The notes beneath the pieces were generated by a model, which had not been told where the DNA came from, made no database searches, and worked only from the letters and a program-made list of their open reading frames with translations. Shown in pieces: positions 11,891-23,121 of a DNA stretch of 64,000 nucleotides (position 1 is the stretch's first letter; each line of letters starts with the position of its first letter). This DNA comes from Carya illinoinensis. Lineage: Eukaryota; Streptophyta; Magnoliopsida; Fagales; Juglandaceae. Both the position numbers and the translations under genes were made by a program. The stretch spans positions 5,431,501 to 5,495,500 of the forward strand of contig NC_056760.1 of NCBI RefSeq assembly GCF_018687715.1, read 5' to 3'.

Positions 11891-12908
11891 TATTAAATAA
11901 TACTCTATGTAGTTATAGTGATTTAATACTAACATATTAAGTTAACTATACTAATAATATTATAAATTTATACATATACTATAATTTATACTATAACTCT
12001 TATAATATGTTAATATATTAATATATACTAGTAATATATATTATAGTTTTATATTAAAGAATATAATATTTATATAATATTGTGATATATTAATAATTAA
12101 TTATATACAATTATTTCTATAAATAATAATAAAAAATTTTATCAGATTGAATGAATTTCAGTTTGATCCAAAAATGGCCGGTCCGGTCGGTTTCTTCTGT
12201 CCAGACTGGCTAAATCTCACCCATCTGGTACGAAACAGTTGAGTTCCATCAAGCCCAATTTGTCCTTGTTGAAACCCTTGTGAATGCAGCTACCTACATG
12301 CATGCTAGGTAAAAATATTAAATAAACCCTACAAACCATCCTTATCATTATATAGGAGAAGATACTCACATCATGATCACAACCACCATTACCTGAACTA
12401 GATATACCAACACCAAACTATTTTAGCTAATTCCATGAAGATACAAAGTTATATATTTCCAACACCAAATATATGCTATACAACCACCTCCCACTTTTCC
12501 TATCATAACACCCTCAACACTTTCCACACTTCGCATCAAAAGAATTGGTATTTAACACATTGCCATCTTTTAATAGCTACCTACCTCCTTCTATAGTATT
12601 ATGTACGGAAATTAATATTTAATGAGTTAAAAAAAATATTTGAAAAAATAAATAAAAGAAAAGAGAAAAATATTGTCTTTTCGCTGGGCATTTTGGCCTA
12701 TGTGAGAGTAGCACTTTCCTTCTCTTTGGAAATTGCTTCTCCTACGAAAAGTGATTATCGAATATGGTTATTACCTATTGTGAGATTTTTATTTTTATTT
12801 TTTATTTTATTACTTAATAGTTTAGTAAATATTTTTTAATGAATTTAAGATTTTTATTTTTTTAAAAAAATTATTTAATGAGTTTAAAAATATATTTGAA
12901 AAAATAAA

Positions 12909-12910
<2 letters not shown>

Positions 12911-12941
<31 letters not shown>
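12911..12941. repeat. (GA)n microsatellite
   Basis: Uninterrupted GA dinucleotide run of about 15 units. Confidence 0.9.
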
Positions 12942-12943
<2 letters not shown>

Positions 12944-13750
12944 TTCGTCTCTTTGGTGGGCTCCCTCTGTACGGGAGTAGCTAGCACCGTCCATTACCTT
13001 TTTGTTTCTCAGTTTCTGCATGCATGTGGAATTATGTAATCTGGCTTTGTTTGGTGCTGCTGCATTCATTATTCATGAAGACATATTCATGCAGATCATC
13101 ATTAATTAAATGACCAAATATATTAATTGATAATGGCATCATGAGCAAGTTTAATTAATTAATTAATGCGTATAATTAAAAAGTAATGGATAATGATCGA
13201 ACATGAACTTTATATGATGATCAGCATGATCATGATCAGTGTCAAATAACACGTGCAACGTCGTCCTTGTAGAGGAAGAAGCTAGCTAGATGAAACTCTG
13301 GCTCATAATAAATGACATGTCATATAAACGATTTTCTGCGTATGTAAGCACTGCCTAAGGTACGTACAGAGAAATTAATAGAGATCGAACGTGGTAGCTA
13401 GCTAGTACTGCATTGTGATCATGACATCGCAGATCCTGAGAATTATGAGACGATCGAGTATAACATATAGAGATTATTATTGGTGGACGGACAACAAGAT
13501 CGAACATATATTTACTGTTCATTCCATGTGAATCTTTTAAGTAGAATTAAATATATGTCATAAATATTATAAAATTCATTTTATTTATATATCTACCTTC
13601 TGGCTGGCTAGTCCAAATCTTATAATTCAGCCAACGGTAACTTTAAAAGACCATCCCAATTAATTGTAACTCAAATACATTGTGTAAGGCTTATGTATGA
13701 CCTATTGCTCAATGCATGCAGCGCAAGAATTGGGATCTGCTTAATTCCAT

Positions 13751-13760
13751 CTATATATAT
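13751..13760 (+). promoter_or_regulatory. TATA box of the C2H2 zinc-finger gene
   Basis: The sequence ctatatatat lies 74 bases upstream of the ATG at 13825. That leaves room for a leader of about 40 bases. It also argues against the in-frame upstream start at 13693, which would lie before this box. Confidence 0.5.
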
Positions 13761-13824
13761 CCCTCTAGCTCTCTTGCCCAGAACTCGTGACTTTTTCTTG
13801 CTGCACGCACAAATCACAATCACG

Positions 13825-14742
13825 ATGATGTCGGGCTGTCAGCAGCAGATCTTCTCAGCCACGTTAGCGACCCCGGAGAATATTCAAGGAGTTACACCAG
13901 ATCAAACTCCCTGCACTAAGCCGGAATATAATTGTGATCTGAAGCTTCCTAATATTGTTCGGGCAGATCATGGTCCTAATCCGGCACCCAATCTATTATA
14001 CTGCTTGAACGCTGCACAGTCGCTAGGATCTTCGAGCGAGGCAGCACGCGTAAACGAGCCGGCGATGGAGCGGATCTTCTCTTGCAAGTATTGCAACAAA
14101 AAGTTCTCCAACCCACAAGCGCTGGGTGGCCACCAAAACACCCACAAACATGAGCGAGCTGTAACGAAGAAAAACAACGTGATATATGTTCCACTTCTTC
14201 CCGCTTTTGAACAGTACTCGAATCATCATCCTCTGTCCAACCATCCGTATTTGGCTATGGCTGCTGCAACGGTACCTTTGCATGGATCAATGATCAGCGA
14301 AACTGGCCTAGGGATTCAGCCATACTCAACCATGATTCATAAGCCGTACCACAGAATAAGTAACAGTACTTGGCCCCATGGGTGGAAAAGGCTGACCAAT
14401 ATCATGGGCTCTGAAGCTGCAATTATGGATGATCGATCACTGTACTACCTGCAAGCCAGTACTCAATCACTACATCATCATGACTTGGCCAGAAGCGGTG
14501 AATTCCGACAGTTGGACATGACTGTCTTCAACACTAGTAGTAGCAATGCGGCGTTTAATGGCCGCGTGGTGCCTAGAGGCCCCCATACTGTTTTTCTAAC
14601 AACATCGCTGCCTTTCTATGATAGAAGTGACAGTAGCAGTTACCATGAGTACTGCAGCAGTTCTAATTCACATAATCCGCAGCGTGAAACTACTCCAGAT
14701 CAGGCAGAGGCAGAGGTGCTCGACTTGTCCCTAAAGCTTTAA
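13825..14742 (+). CDS. Single-finger C2H2 transcription repressor with C-terminal EAR motif (ZFP-like)
   Basis: Intronless, 305 residues starting MMSGCQQQIF. One plant-type finger has the Q-type core QALGGH: Cys87, Cys90, His103, His107, spacing C-x2-C-x12-H-x3-H. The last seven residues are LDLSLKL (299-305), a textbook EAR repression motif that recruits TOPLESS-type corepressors. A nuclear DNA-binding repressor is expected. The finger context and the region after it (HPYLAMAAA, PYHRIS) resemble the ZFP1/2/3/4 group rather than SUPERMAN or KNUCKLES, which is a family judgement from memory. Oddly, the segment after the core reads HQNTHKHERA where relatives usually have HQNAHKRER, so the basic patch is weakened. 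The first Met of the longer frame (13693) lies upstream of the likely TATA box, so the ATG at 13825 was preferred. Confidence 0.88.
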   Translation: MMSGCQQQIFSATLATPENIQGVTPDQTPCTKPEYNCDLKLPNIVRADHGPNPAPNLLYCLNAAQSLGSSSEAARVNEPAMERIFSCKYCNKKFSNPQALGGHQNTHKHERAVTKKNNVIYVPLLPAFEQYSNHHPLSNHPYLAMAAATVPLHGSMISETGLGIQPYSTMIHKPYHRISNSTWPHGWKRLTNIMGSEAAIMDDRSLYYLQASTQSLHHHDLARSGEFRQLDMTVFNTSSSNAAFNGRVVPRGPHTVFLTTSLPFYDRSDSSSYHEYCSSSNSHNPQRETTPDQAEAEVLDLSLKL

Positions 14743-15605
14743 TCGATTTATGAATGATTTCTTTCCTACCAACTTCGCTTATAGCTAGGCTAATTAATGC
14801 AGTAGTAATGATCTAAAGTTTTATGCATGATTGTATTAATTTCTTCAATAGAATATGGCGCTTTCCATTTCTAGAATTAATCCTGTTCTAATTTATAAGT
14901 TTCTAAATTCCAATAATTAGTCCCTGGCCTATGTTGCACTGCAGTCCTATAAGAATTATGAATTAGTCCCTGGCCTATGTTGTACTGCAGTCCTATACAA
15001 ATTTTATTTTATTTTTTATTTTTATTTTTATTAAAGATATGGTTGGACTAGGATCTACAAACACAACATAAATAAATTTTATGAAAGTAAGGGTATTAGT
15101 AATAGCGTAGTCATTCTTGATCAAATTTTAATTAGAAAATTCTTTTTTTTTTTAAATTAGTTAACTAATTTTCAACTACATTCAATAACAAACTCTTTCA
15201 ATCTATCATTATTTTATTAAAATATAGATTTTGACCTTTTAATTTATTTTAATTCTAATGGTAATTGGAATATAATAAATAAAAAAAATATTTACAAAGA
15301 TTCCTATATTTTGTCGTTGCAAAGTATATAAACATTTATAGAAAATAATAATAATTTCAAAAGTGTATATATATTTATATAATATATGTCAAGTTAAGCG
15401 TACTATAATTTTTATTTTACCTTCTTTGGTACACAATTATTCTATAAAAAAGATAAACAAAATCTTTGGTTTGATTGACTTCTTCAATATGCGATTTTAC
15501 TGGTCATTATATTCCATTCACAGTTCCTGGTCTGGCTGGTTTTGGGCATTTAACAACGCCTTATCAAAGGGGCGCCACATCAACAAGTCCACACTAAACA
15601 ACATA
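14743..15605. other. 3' flank of the zinc-finger gene
   Basis: Contains the 3' UTR region and a short direct repeat: aattagtccctggcctatgt at about 14915 recurs at about 14962, each followed by a similar tg(c/t)actgcagtcctata. The remaining DNA is AT-rich with no gene seen. Confidence 0.5.
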
Positions 15606-16379
15606 AAATCAAAACAGCCGATAATTTCAAAATTTCTGCATTGTCTTTCTTCATCGCCTTTCACCCAACATTCACATCGTTCCCTCTGAGTCGACAGCCG
15701 TGAAGTTTCATTGTCGTCCACAGCAATGTGTTTGCCTTAGCAGTGTCCATCGTCACAGTCCCCTCAATAGCGTCCATCGCCGTCGTACCCAAACATGCAT
15801 CATAGTAATCACAAACCCATTTCAAATAATCATTTGCTTTCAACAACAACCCAATGCTTTGGCTTCTATTGAGTTGGATTTTTACAAGAAACCAACTCAG
15901 ATCACATACCCAAACATGTATCAAATAATCACAAATCTAATTTAGATCACCATTTGTTTGAACAAAAAACCAGAGCATAAAAAAATCCATTATCACAAAT
16001 TCAATTAATAAGAAATAACATCACCATTGGTGATATGCACCGGCGAGAATGAAATTTACTTGAACCCACAATTAATTTGAAAACTCAGTCAAGAAAGTCA
16101 AAATCAAGCCAATAGAAAATCTAAACTCATTGAAGAACTCGTTTAAAGAATCTAGATTATATGAAAATCTAAACCCGTTGAAAAATCTGTCTCAAGAACC
16201 TAAATTATAAGGATGAAAGTCACAAAAATTGTGATTTATTTTTGATAAGTTTAAAAGTTTATTCAAGAACAAGAGGGGATAAATCCAACTCACAATGAAT
16301 AAAATTCATTAAATTTCATTAATTTTTTAAAATGAGACTACAAAAAGTATTTAAACCAAATTCTAACTAAAAATTTAAG

Positions 16380-17595
16380 CCCAAATAAAGATTTTCATCT
16401 TTCAAAATGATACTTTCTTTTCTTAAAATATCAATTTCATTTGTTAAAGAAAAATTTTTCTTTTTCAAATCAGTATATTTGATACCCAATTTTTCAAATT
16501 CCTCATAAACCTCTTCTAAAACATTTTGCAATTCTTTATATGAACGATTTTCAATATTATCAAGATTTGTTACCTCAATGTCATCTTTAGCCATAAGACA
16601 AAGATTTGCTGATTCTCCATTACTTGCTTCACAATCTGAGCTACTTGAATCATCATCTCATGTAACTTTCATTGCTTTCTTGCCCTTGTTGCCTTGATAT
16701 GACCAGGTTTATTGCATTTATAACAAATTAAAGTGTTATTTTTACCTGAATCTTTCTTGGAAAACTTTTTTAAGGATTTCTTCGGAAGAGTTTTATTTTT
16801 CTTTAAGAACCTCTGAATTCTTCTTATTATCATCGCAACTTCTTCATCTTTGTCTTCATTTTCCTCATCTTCATCACTTTCACTTTCATGAGGAACAGCT
16901 TTAAGTGTCAAGCTCTTCTTTGGTTTTCCTTATTCTTCTCCTCTTTTCAATGTGTACTCATGGGTGATAAGTGACCCGATGAGTTCATTCACTTCGAGCT
17001 TCTTGAGGTTTCTAATTTCAAGAATCGCTGTCACTTTTGATTCTCAGCATTTTGGTAGAGAGTTGAGAATTTTTCTTACTATCTCCACCTTGGAATAAAT
17101 TTTGCCAAAAGTTGTCAAGCTGTTTATGATGTTAGTAAAATGAGTGTGTATACTAGAAATAGATTCATCATCATTCATCTTAAACATTTCATATTCATGA
17201 GTAAGAATATAAATTTTTGATTTCTTGACTTGCGAAGTTCCTTCATAAGTAACTTCCAAGTTATCCCAAATTTCTTTTGCCGTAGCACAAGTCATTATTC
17301 TATTAAACTCATTTCCATTGAGAGCATTAAATAATAAATTTATAGTAGTTAAATTCAAAATATAAAGTTTATCGTTTTCACGATCAAACTCTTCTTCTTC
17401 CTTTTTGACCTTTACTCCATCAACCACTTTTATTGAAATATAAGGTCCATTTACAATGCATTTCCAGATTTCTCGACCTTGAGCCTGAAGGAATATTCTC
17501 ATTCTAACTTTCCAAAATGAGTAATTATTTCCACAAAAGAGTGAAGGCCGACTGCTAGATTGACCTTCACTAAATGAAACTGAAATGTTAGCCAT
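16380..17595 (-). pseudogene. Copia gag pseudogene (retrotransposon nucleocapsid polyprotein)
   Basis: Starts at ATG 17595 (MANISVSFSEGQ). The N-terminal part (17595-17047) has the UBN2/DUF4219-like gag signature, including NNYSFWKVRM and NEFNRIMTCATAKEIWDNLE. The frame is interrupted by TGA at 17044-17046 and TAA at 16930-16932. It then resumes with an acidic stretch and a zinc knuckle (CYKCNKPGH, about 16690-16720) whose last Cys is lost, followed by a frameshift and another TGA. A coiled-coil-like Lys/Glu-rich tail (16594-16391) ends abruptly at the left LTR copy. Two of the stops sit where relatives have Trp, consistent with methylcytosine decay. Non-functional. Confidence 0.8.
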
Positions 17596-17640
17596 AAAAT
17601 CTTAACTCAAAAGATAGTTAATCTTATAATAGAGCTCTTA

Positions 17641-17652
17641 GCTCTGATACTA
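17641..17652 (-). other. Retrotransposon primer-binding site (initiator tRNA-Met type)
   Basis: On the minus strand this reads TAGTATCAGAGC, one mismatch from the usual TGGTATCAGAGC complementary to the 3' end of initiator tRNA-Met. It lies two bases from the LTR end, which fixes element polarity as minus. Confidence 0.8.
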
Positions 17653-19734
17653 GTTGTTGCCCAGATGACTAACACAAGAGGGGGGGTGAATTGAATTGTA
17701 TTAAAAAAATAACAATTATAGATCAAAACACCCGATAATTTCAAAATTTCTGCATTGTCTTTCTTCATCGCCTGTCACCCAACATTCACATCGTTCCCTC
17801 TGAGTCGATAGCCGTGAAGTTTCATTGTCGTCCACAGCAATGTGTTTGCCTTAGCATTGTCCATCGTCACAGTCCCCTCAATAGTGTCCATCGCCGTCGT
17901 ACCCAAACATGCATCATTGTAATCACAAACCCATTTCAAATAATCATTTGCTTTCAACAAAAACCCAATGCTTTGGCTTTTATGGAGTTGGATTTTTACA
18001 GCAAACCAACTCAGATCACATACCCAAATATGTATCAAATAATCACAAATCCAATTTAAATCACCATTTGTTTTGAACAAAAAACCAGAGCATAAAAAAA
18101 TCCATTATCACAAATTCAATTAATAAGAAATAACATCACCATTGGTGATATGCACCCGTAAGAATGGAATTCTTTGAACCCACAATCAATTTGAAGACTC
18201 ATTCAAAAAAGTCAAAATCAAGCCAATAAAAAATCTAGACTCGTTGAGAAACTCGTTTCAAGAATCTAGATTATATGAAAATCTAAACCCGTTGAAGAAT
18301 CTATTTCAAGAACCTAAATTATAAAGATGAACGTCACAAATGTTGTGATTTATTTTTGATAAGTTCAAAAGTTTATTCAAGAACAAGAGGGGATAAACTC
18401 AACTCACAATGAATAAAATTCATCAAATTTCTTAAAATGAGGCTACAAAGAGTATTTAAACCAAATTTCAACTAAAATCTTAAGCCAAAATAAAGCCCCC
18501 TTATTTCAAAAATACCTTGGCCGAATATTCACCCCAAAAGAAACCCTATGGCCAGCGCCCCCCCCCCCCTTGGTGCATATTATAAAACCCTAGTTGCTAA
18601 AATAACTTAATAACTTTTCCAATATGCCCTTGACCAAAAATACAAGGTCTTCTCAAAAAATTTAGTTCATAAAAAATAAAACATGTGGGTCAAGCATCCT
18701 CAAATCCAATTATTCTAAACTAATAAAATAAATACTTTAAATGAATCAAACAAATTTAAAGCTTTTAATAACAATAGGCCCAAACAATAACTCTAAGTCA
18801 TGTCTTCCGTAACTTGTATCATGTGGATCAAAACTGGACCTCCTCTTCTCAAGCCCATCTTGAGTGTTGGGCTCTTGCTAACTTCTTTTCAAGTGAATTG
18901 CACCAATCCTTCCGTTGATTCCTTAATCTTTTTAGCTCTTGATCTTGTAATTTTTTCATATAGAGCTTGCAAATAATCTTTAAGACCAGGTTTATCTTGG
19001 TGCCCATCATAACCTTCATGACTGGTGGCTAGTCGTCAACTAAGAGAGTGAAGAGTTGAATCGCGTCTCGACTAAGAGGTTGTAGGTTTTCGTGGAGAGA
19101 TTGGGTGCCTTAAGTATAAGAAATTGTGGGTTTCTGTCTAGAGAGGGTGAGGGTCAATGCCGGTGTGATCGTAGGAATCAGACAATGCCAATGGCGAAGG
19201 GAGGGCTTGGTTGCAAGAGGTGGGGGAGGAGGGTTGCAGGTAAGGAGGGTTCACCTCAGAGTGGGGGTTGGGGGGGTTGCTCTAAAGGAGGTGAGGGGTG
19301 GGCTTGACGCCAGTGCAAGGTGGTTGTGAGAGGGATTAGTCCGTGGTGCGGTCACAATATTGATAAAATGAGGCCCATACATGACATTTTCTCATTAGAG
19401 GGTTGTATTTGAAGAAGAATAGATGGACTAGTTTGAAAATTTTCTCTTCTATTAATTAAAATATTATCCAGCGACTCCCCAATCTTAAGCAGGAACGTGG
19501 CCTTTCAAGAGCACACGAGTCTCTCAAGTAGAAAGAATATTTTATGGTAAAAAAATTATTTTGTTAGCAACTTGGGCTGGTTTGACTAGATTTAGCCGGT
19601 CAAAATCATGGAAGTTAAAATTATTATAGATGTGTTGAGTTTGATGTGGGTGCATTTTAAGCAAACTAGTTAAATTTTGGCTAAATTTTGACTATTTCTA
19701 GTTCATTACTAATGCTCTAAAGTCACCACACGTA

Positions 19735-19862
19735 ATTTCATGTAATACATTATATTTACTTGATAATAAAAGTAATTTTACAATTTGACATACAACATCA
19801 AGCTACATTAATTTATAAGTTTATTTTGGTAAAATCACTTCGTGACTAAAATATTTTTGTAC
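19735..19862. repeat. Dispersed AT-rich repeat, family B (copy 1)
   Basis: Shares the ordered phrases ataataaaagtaattttacaa, tttgacata(c/ ), acat(c/t)aag and aatttataagtttatttt with the copies at 20627-20785, 26520-26650 and 49225-49390. Non-coding, ends approximate. Confidence 0.5.
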
Positions 19863-20626
19863 ATAGAGAACTAATTCTCAAACATCATCAAACTTTAGAA
19901 CCATCGACTGTTTATGTTAGTTACTGGAAAAATCTCATGGAACGGGACTTAACTCATTTTGTGTCACCGGCCTTAACACAAGCATGTCTTTAGAAACCAC
20001 ACGAATCGTGGTGTTGACGCAAATTAATTCGTCTCTAGGCAACTCAATTGCTCAAGTTCTGTCGAATGAATGACAGCTTTAACAAAGAAAAAAGCTTTTT
20101 GTAGTGTATTTTTTAAAGAACATTTGAAGTACTTGGGAAAAATATCCTTCCGCTTTCATCAAGCAGCTCGTTCGGGCCTGCTCATGCAAGTGGTAAAAAA
20201 GACCGTAGTAATGGGTCTCGCATGAGTTAAAGAGGCACAAAGTATCTTATTATTCTGAATGGGCCTAGCTCTTCCTCATCAAATCCATTTTCAAAAACCA
20301 TCTTGGTCTCGAGATAATGATATTATTATAACCTGAAAAATATTTCATTAGTCATGTTATCTCTAATTAAGATGTATTTCAGAAAAATTCTAATACAAAC
20401 AAAACTGGTTAGTACTTTTTTATCTAAAAAAAAATTATAGATTTCAAATGATTTTTTTTACACTTATATTTAAATATAATAATGTGTGATATTAGTCTGT
20501 CAAAACTTAAAAGGTTTTCCAATTTATATAAAAATAATAATATATAGAAGTTCAAAATGTACAAATCTCGAGCATGCCTTTCATCTTGATAAATATTACA
20601 ATCGCAGAGAGATCTCAAAAAATAAA

Positions 20627-20785
20627 CTCATAAATTGACATGACTTTATATGATACGTTAGATTTATTTTACAATAAAAATAACTTTACAATTTGACATA
20701 CCACATTAAGTCACGTCAGTTTGTAAGTTTATTTTTATGATATTCCTTTACGGCTAAAACATCTCTCTTTATAAAAAGTAGACAT
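20627..20785. repeat. Dispersed AT-rich repeat, family B (copy 2)
   Basis: Contains acaataaaaataactttaca, tttgacataccacattaag and tttgtaagtttatttttatg, closely parallel to copy 1. It ends near ctttacggctaaaac. No coding capacity. Confidence 0.5.
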
Positions 20786-22485
20786 CACCATAAAAAGATG
20801 TGAAAATTTTACTTTTTTATAGTAAGGTCTATTTTTTTATCAAAGACTTATGCAAAATTTATATATTTAGATCTTGTCCCAAGCCTTCCTCATGTATACT
20901 TGAATTCTTTTGGGATGGAAAAATGAATGAACTAATTTCTTGTTCAGTACACACGCACACTTATCAAACAATTTGATAATCGAATTCAGAAGCATTGATT
21001 TCTATGAATACTTCAAATCAATTTTCAATATTAAAAATTAAAAGCGCTATATGCTGTTACAAAAAGGAAGCCATCCCTGTCACCATTGCGAGGGAAAACA
21101 GAGTGGAGAACAACAAACCAGAGAAAACCAGGAAAAGCAGCGTACACAACAGTAATCTAACATAATTAACAAATTCTTAAGATGTAATGCATTGTTGATA
21201 TTAAGGATGAAAGGCTGCAGAATCATACGAAACTGTATTCCTTAACAACTAAAAACCTGAATTTTCAAATGTAAGGCTGTCAATGAATTCACAAAACCAA
21301 AACAATTTTCTTGACCAATATCTGCTCTAAACCTTTTTTTTTTTTTTTAAATATTCGTGAGTGTCCAGATCAGCTTGTGCGCACTTAAACCATCTTTGAG
21401 TCTTTGTTATCTAACATTGGCCTGATAGCGCACATGACACTCAAATGTCCAATTCCCAGGTAGGTTTTCCAAACATTTTCCCACAGGTTTATATAAGTAA
21501 CCATACTTCCATTTTCAATTCAAAATGTAGTTCAGGGTCTTCAGACCATCGCTCTTCGTATGCAACAATACGATAGACTGTTTGCTTACCTCAAGCCCAT
21601 TGGACGTGTGATTCTGATGAACATCAGACTAGTTAGAGGACCCTCAGATCCTTGGATTAATAGGATTTCATGACCGAACTTATATGTAGTACTAGCTAGA
21701 GGGTTGATTCATGAAACAGCCATTATAATCCCACATAATAAGCAGATTTTAGCTTTGTAGTAACCGGAGTGAAACCAATGCTATCATAATTGCAACATCA
21801 CAACTTTTAGACTAGCCACTTCCACTACCACAATTCTAGATGCCATGGTACCGTCACCACCCCTAAATTCATGGACATCCAAAACAATGATCACTGTAGC
21901 TGCTAAACCGCAACTCCAAACGAGAAAATGATGAGGCACCTACACTAATAGCATGGCAAATGAGAGTGTGTAGCAACCCATGTATGCCCATAGACAGCTA
22001 CAAAGTATAGCAACTCACTAATTAAACTAACTAGATCTCCCCATATCAAAGTTTTGTTTTTTGTACAGAATTCCGGAGGCTGTTCAATTGCATACAACAT
22101 GTCTTTTACCAAGTTAAAACACTTCAAAAGCTGTACCAAATTCTTAATCTAAATCCTGCTTTGAAAAGGGCAATAGAAAACCACAAATATTGCCTAGAAG
22201 TTTCCAAATGCGAGAAAGAAAATGTCAAGAGACAGTCATCATCATCATCACATGATAAACAGAACTCAACAACACCATCATGCATGCTAAAAACATATGT
22301 AAATGATAAAGGACCCAATATATAATTTCACGTGCGACAGAAAATGGCAATTATCATCGAACCAGTCCAAACCTAACCAAACATACGCACACGGACACTC
22401 ACACAAAAGCATCCCAAATCTTCTTCAAAAGCCTGTCCAACAAAAAAACCCACCGACAGCCACATCTAAAAATTTTGCATGAACC

Positions 22486-23121
22486 CTAACTCGCTGCATT
22501 CAAAAGCCGCCCAATCTCAAAAGATAGAAAGGCATCAAGACAAGCATACTGAATCTGAGCACGAGTGAGCCACTCATTGTCCCAGCGACTCATCTTAATG
22601 TTCCTCGGCTTCTCAATCTGCTTTCCAAGCACCTCCCAAGCCAATTGCTTCAACCCAGCATTCCTGAGTTGCATCTTCCCCAACTCCTCCACGGCCAGGA
22701 GCCGAAGATCAACCACACAGGCTACTTCCAGCTCATAATCGTCAAGTAGCTTTTCGACGTCGCTCTTAATCCCAACGCCCACAAACGTGAAATTCGTTTG
22801 GCCCAGAAAATCAACCAGAGATTCAGGAATGTAGGTGGCGTGGATGAGTTGGAAGATGAGGCAGCGACGGCCCACGCAAAGTTGCAGAGTGGCGACAGGG
22901 TTCTGGACGTGGCGATTGAAGCTGGGGCGCCACTCAAGGTCAAGTCCGACGATGAGCCGGTTAAGGCGTCGGCGATGGATACGGTAGATATCGAAAATCC
23001 AGGAGTCGACCACGGAAGGGGAGCTAGTGACGAGGGTTTGGATTCGGTCAGAGTCGAAGGACACGTCGTAAAGGTTGTGAGTGTCGAAGGGTAGTTCGTG
23101 ATCGAAAATACTGATTGCCAT
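22486..23121 (-). CDS. DEDDy 3'-5' exonuclease (Werner syndrome-like exonuclease)
   Basis: Intronless, 211 residues from ATG 23121 (MAISIFDHEL), whose context gccATGG is favourable. The longer frame begins with TTG and was not used. The DnaQ-like fold shows Exo I with Asp61 and Glu63 (GLDLEWRP), Exo II Asp121 (GIKSDVEKL) and Exo III Y192-x3-D196 (YACLDAF). These are the four metal-binding acids and the Tyr of the DEDDy class. It contains the exonuclease domain alone, without the RecQ helicase of animal WRN, as is usual for this expanded plant family. The substrate is not inferable: structured DNA or RNA 3' ends are possible. No targeting signal is obvious. All catalytic residues are intact, so activity is expected. 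Confidence 0.9.
   Translation of the reverse strand: MAISIFDHELPFDTHNLYDVSFDSDRIQTLVTSSPSVVDSWIFDIYRIHRRRLNRLIVGLDLEWRPSFNRHVQNPVATLQLCVGRRCLIFQLIHATYIPESLVDFLGQTNFTFVGVGIKSDVEKLLDDYELEVACVVDLRLLAVEELGKMQLRNAGLKQLAWEVLGKQIEKPRNIKMSRWDNEWLTRAQIQYACLDAFLSFEIGRLLNAAS

Larger units (their letters stand above)
10508..13748. other. Gene-free region between the solo LTR and the zinc-finger gene
   Basis: No coding region is supportable. It contains an AT-rich stretch (about 11440-12180) flanked by phrases like tttcggtcca and ggtccggtcggtttc, likely an old MITE-type element. Nested in that is a small element with a 9-bp direct repeat (11720-11890). A (GA)n microsatellite lies near 12911-12941. The last few hundred bases are presumably promoter of the downstream zinc-finger gene. 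Confidence 0.45.
15606..19009 (-). mobile_element. Decayed Copia-type LTR retrotransposon, gag only (SIRE/TNT-like), reverse orientation
   Basis: Two direct repeats, 15606-16390 and 17720-18495, are near-identical over about 780 bp and flank an internal region read on the minus strand. A primer-binding site TAGTATCAGAGC (reverse complement of 17641-17652) resembles the initiator-tRNA-Met site. Two bases away, the LTR begins (plus strand TGTTGCCCAGATG at 17655). The right LTR plausibly runs to 19009 (plus strand ...TGCCCATCA), about 1.35 kb, and includes a (C)n run near 18560. The left LTR copy is truncated at both sides: it lacks the first ~65 bases and the last ~510. All of pol (protease, integrase, reverse transcriptase, RNase H) is gone. 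The outer end and target duplication were not established. Confidence 0.75.
19010..22485. other. Gene-free region between the Copia remnant and the exonuclease gene
   Basis: Holds a short G-rich stretch (about 19090-19340) whose small open frames resemble no known protein, and two copies of a dispersed AT-rich repeat (family B) at about 19735-19862 and 20627-20785. The segment 21000-22485 is non-coding, presumably partly the 3' side of the exonuclease gene. No RNA gene was recognised. Confidence 0.45.

Noticed and set aside
15661..15945. Paired open frames repeated again at 17775-18080
   Set aside because: Both copies lie in the two LTRs of the Copia remnant, so their similarity is that of the LTRs and not of a duplicated gene.
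19092..19329. G-rich open frames with Gly/Arg-rich product
   Set aside because: Low-complexity composition, no start context, no similarity recognised. Probably an old G-rich insertion.
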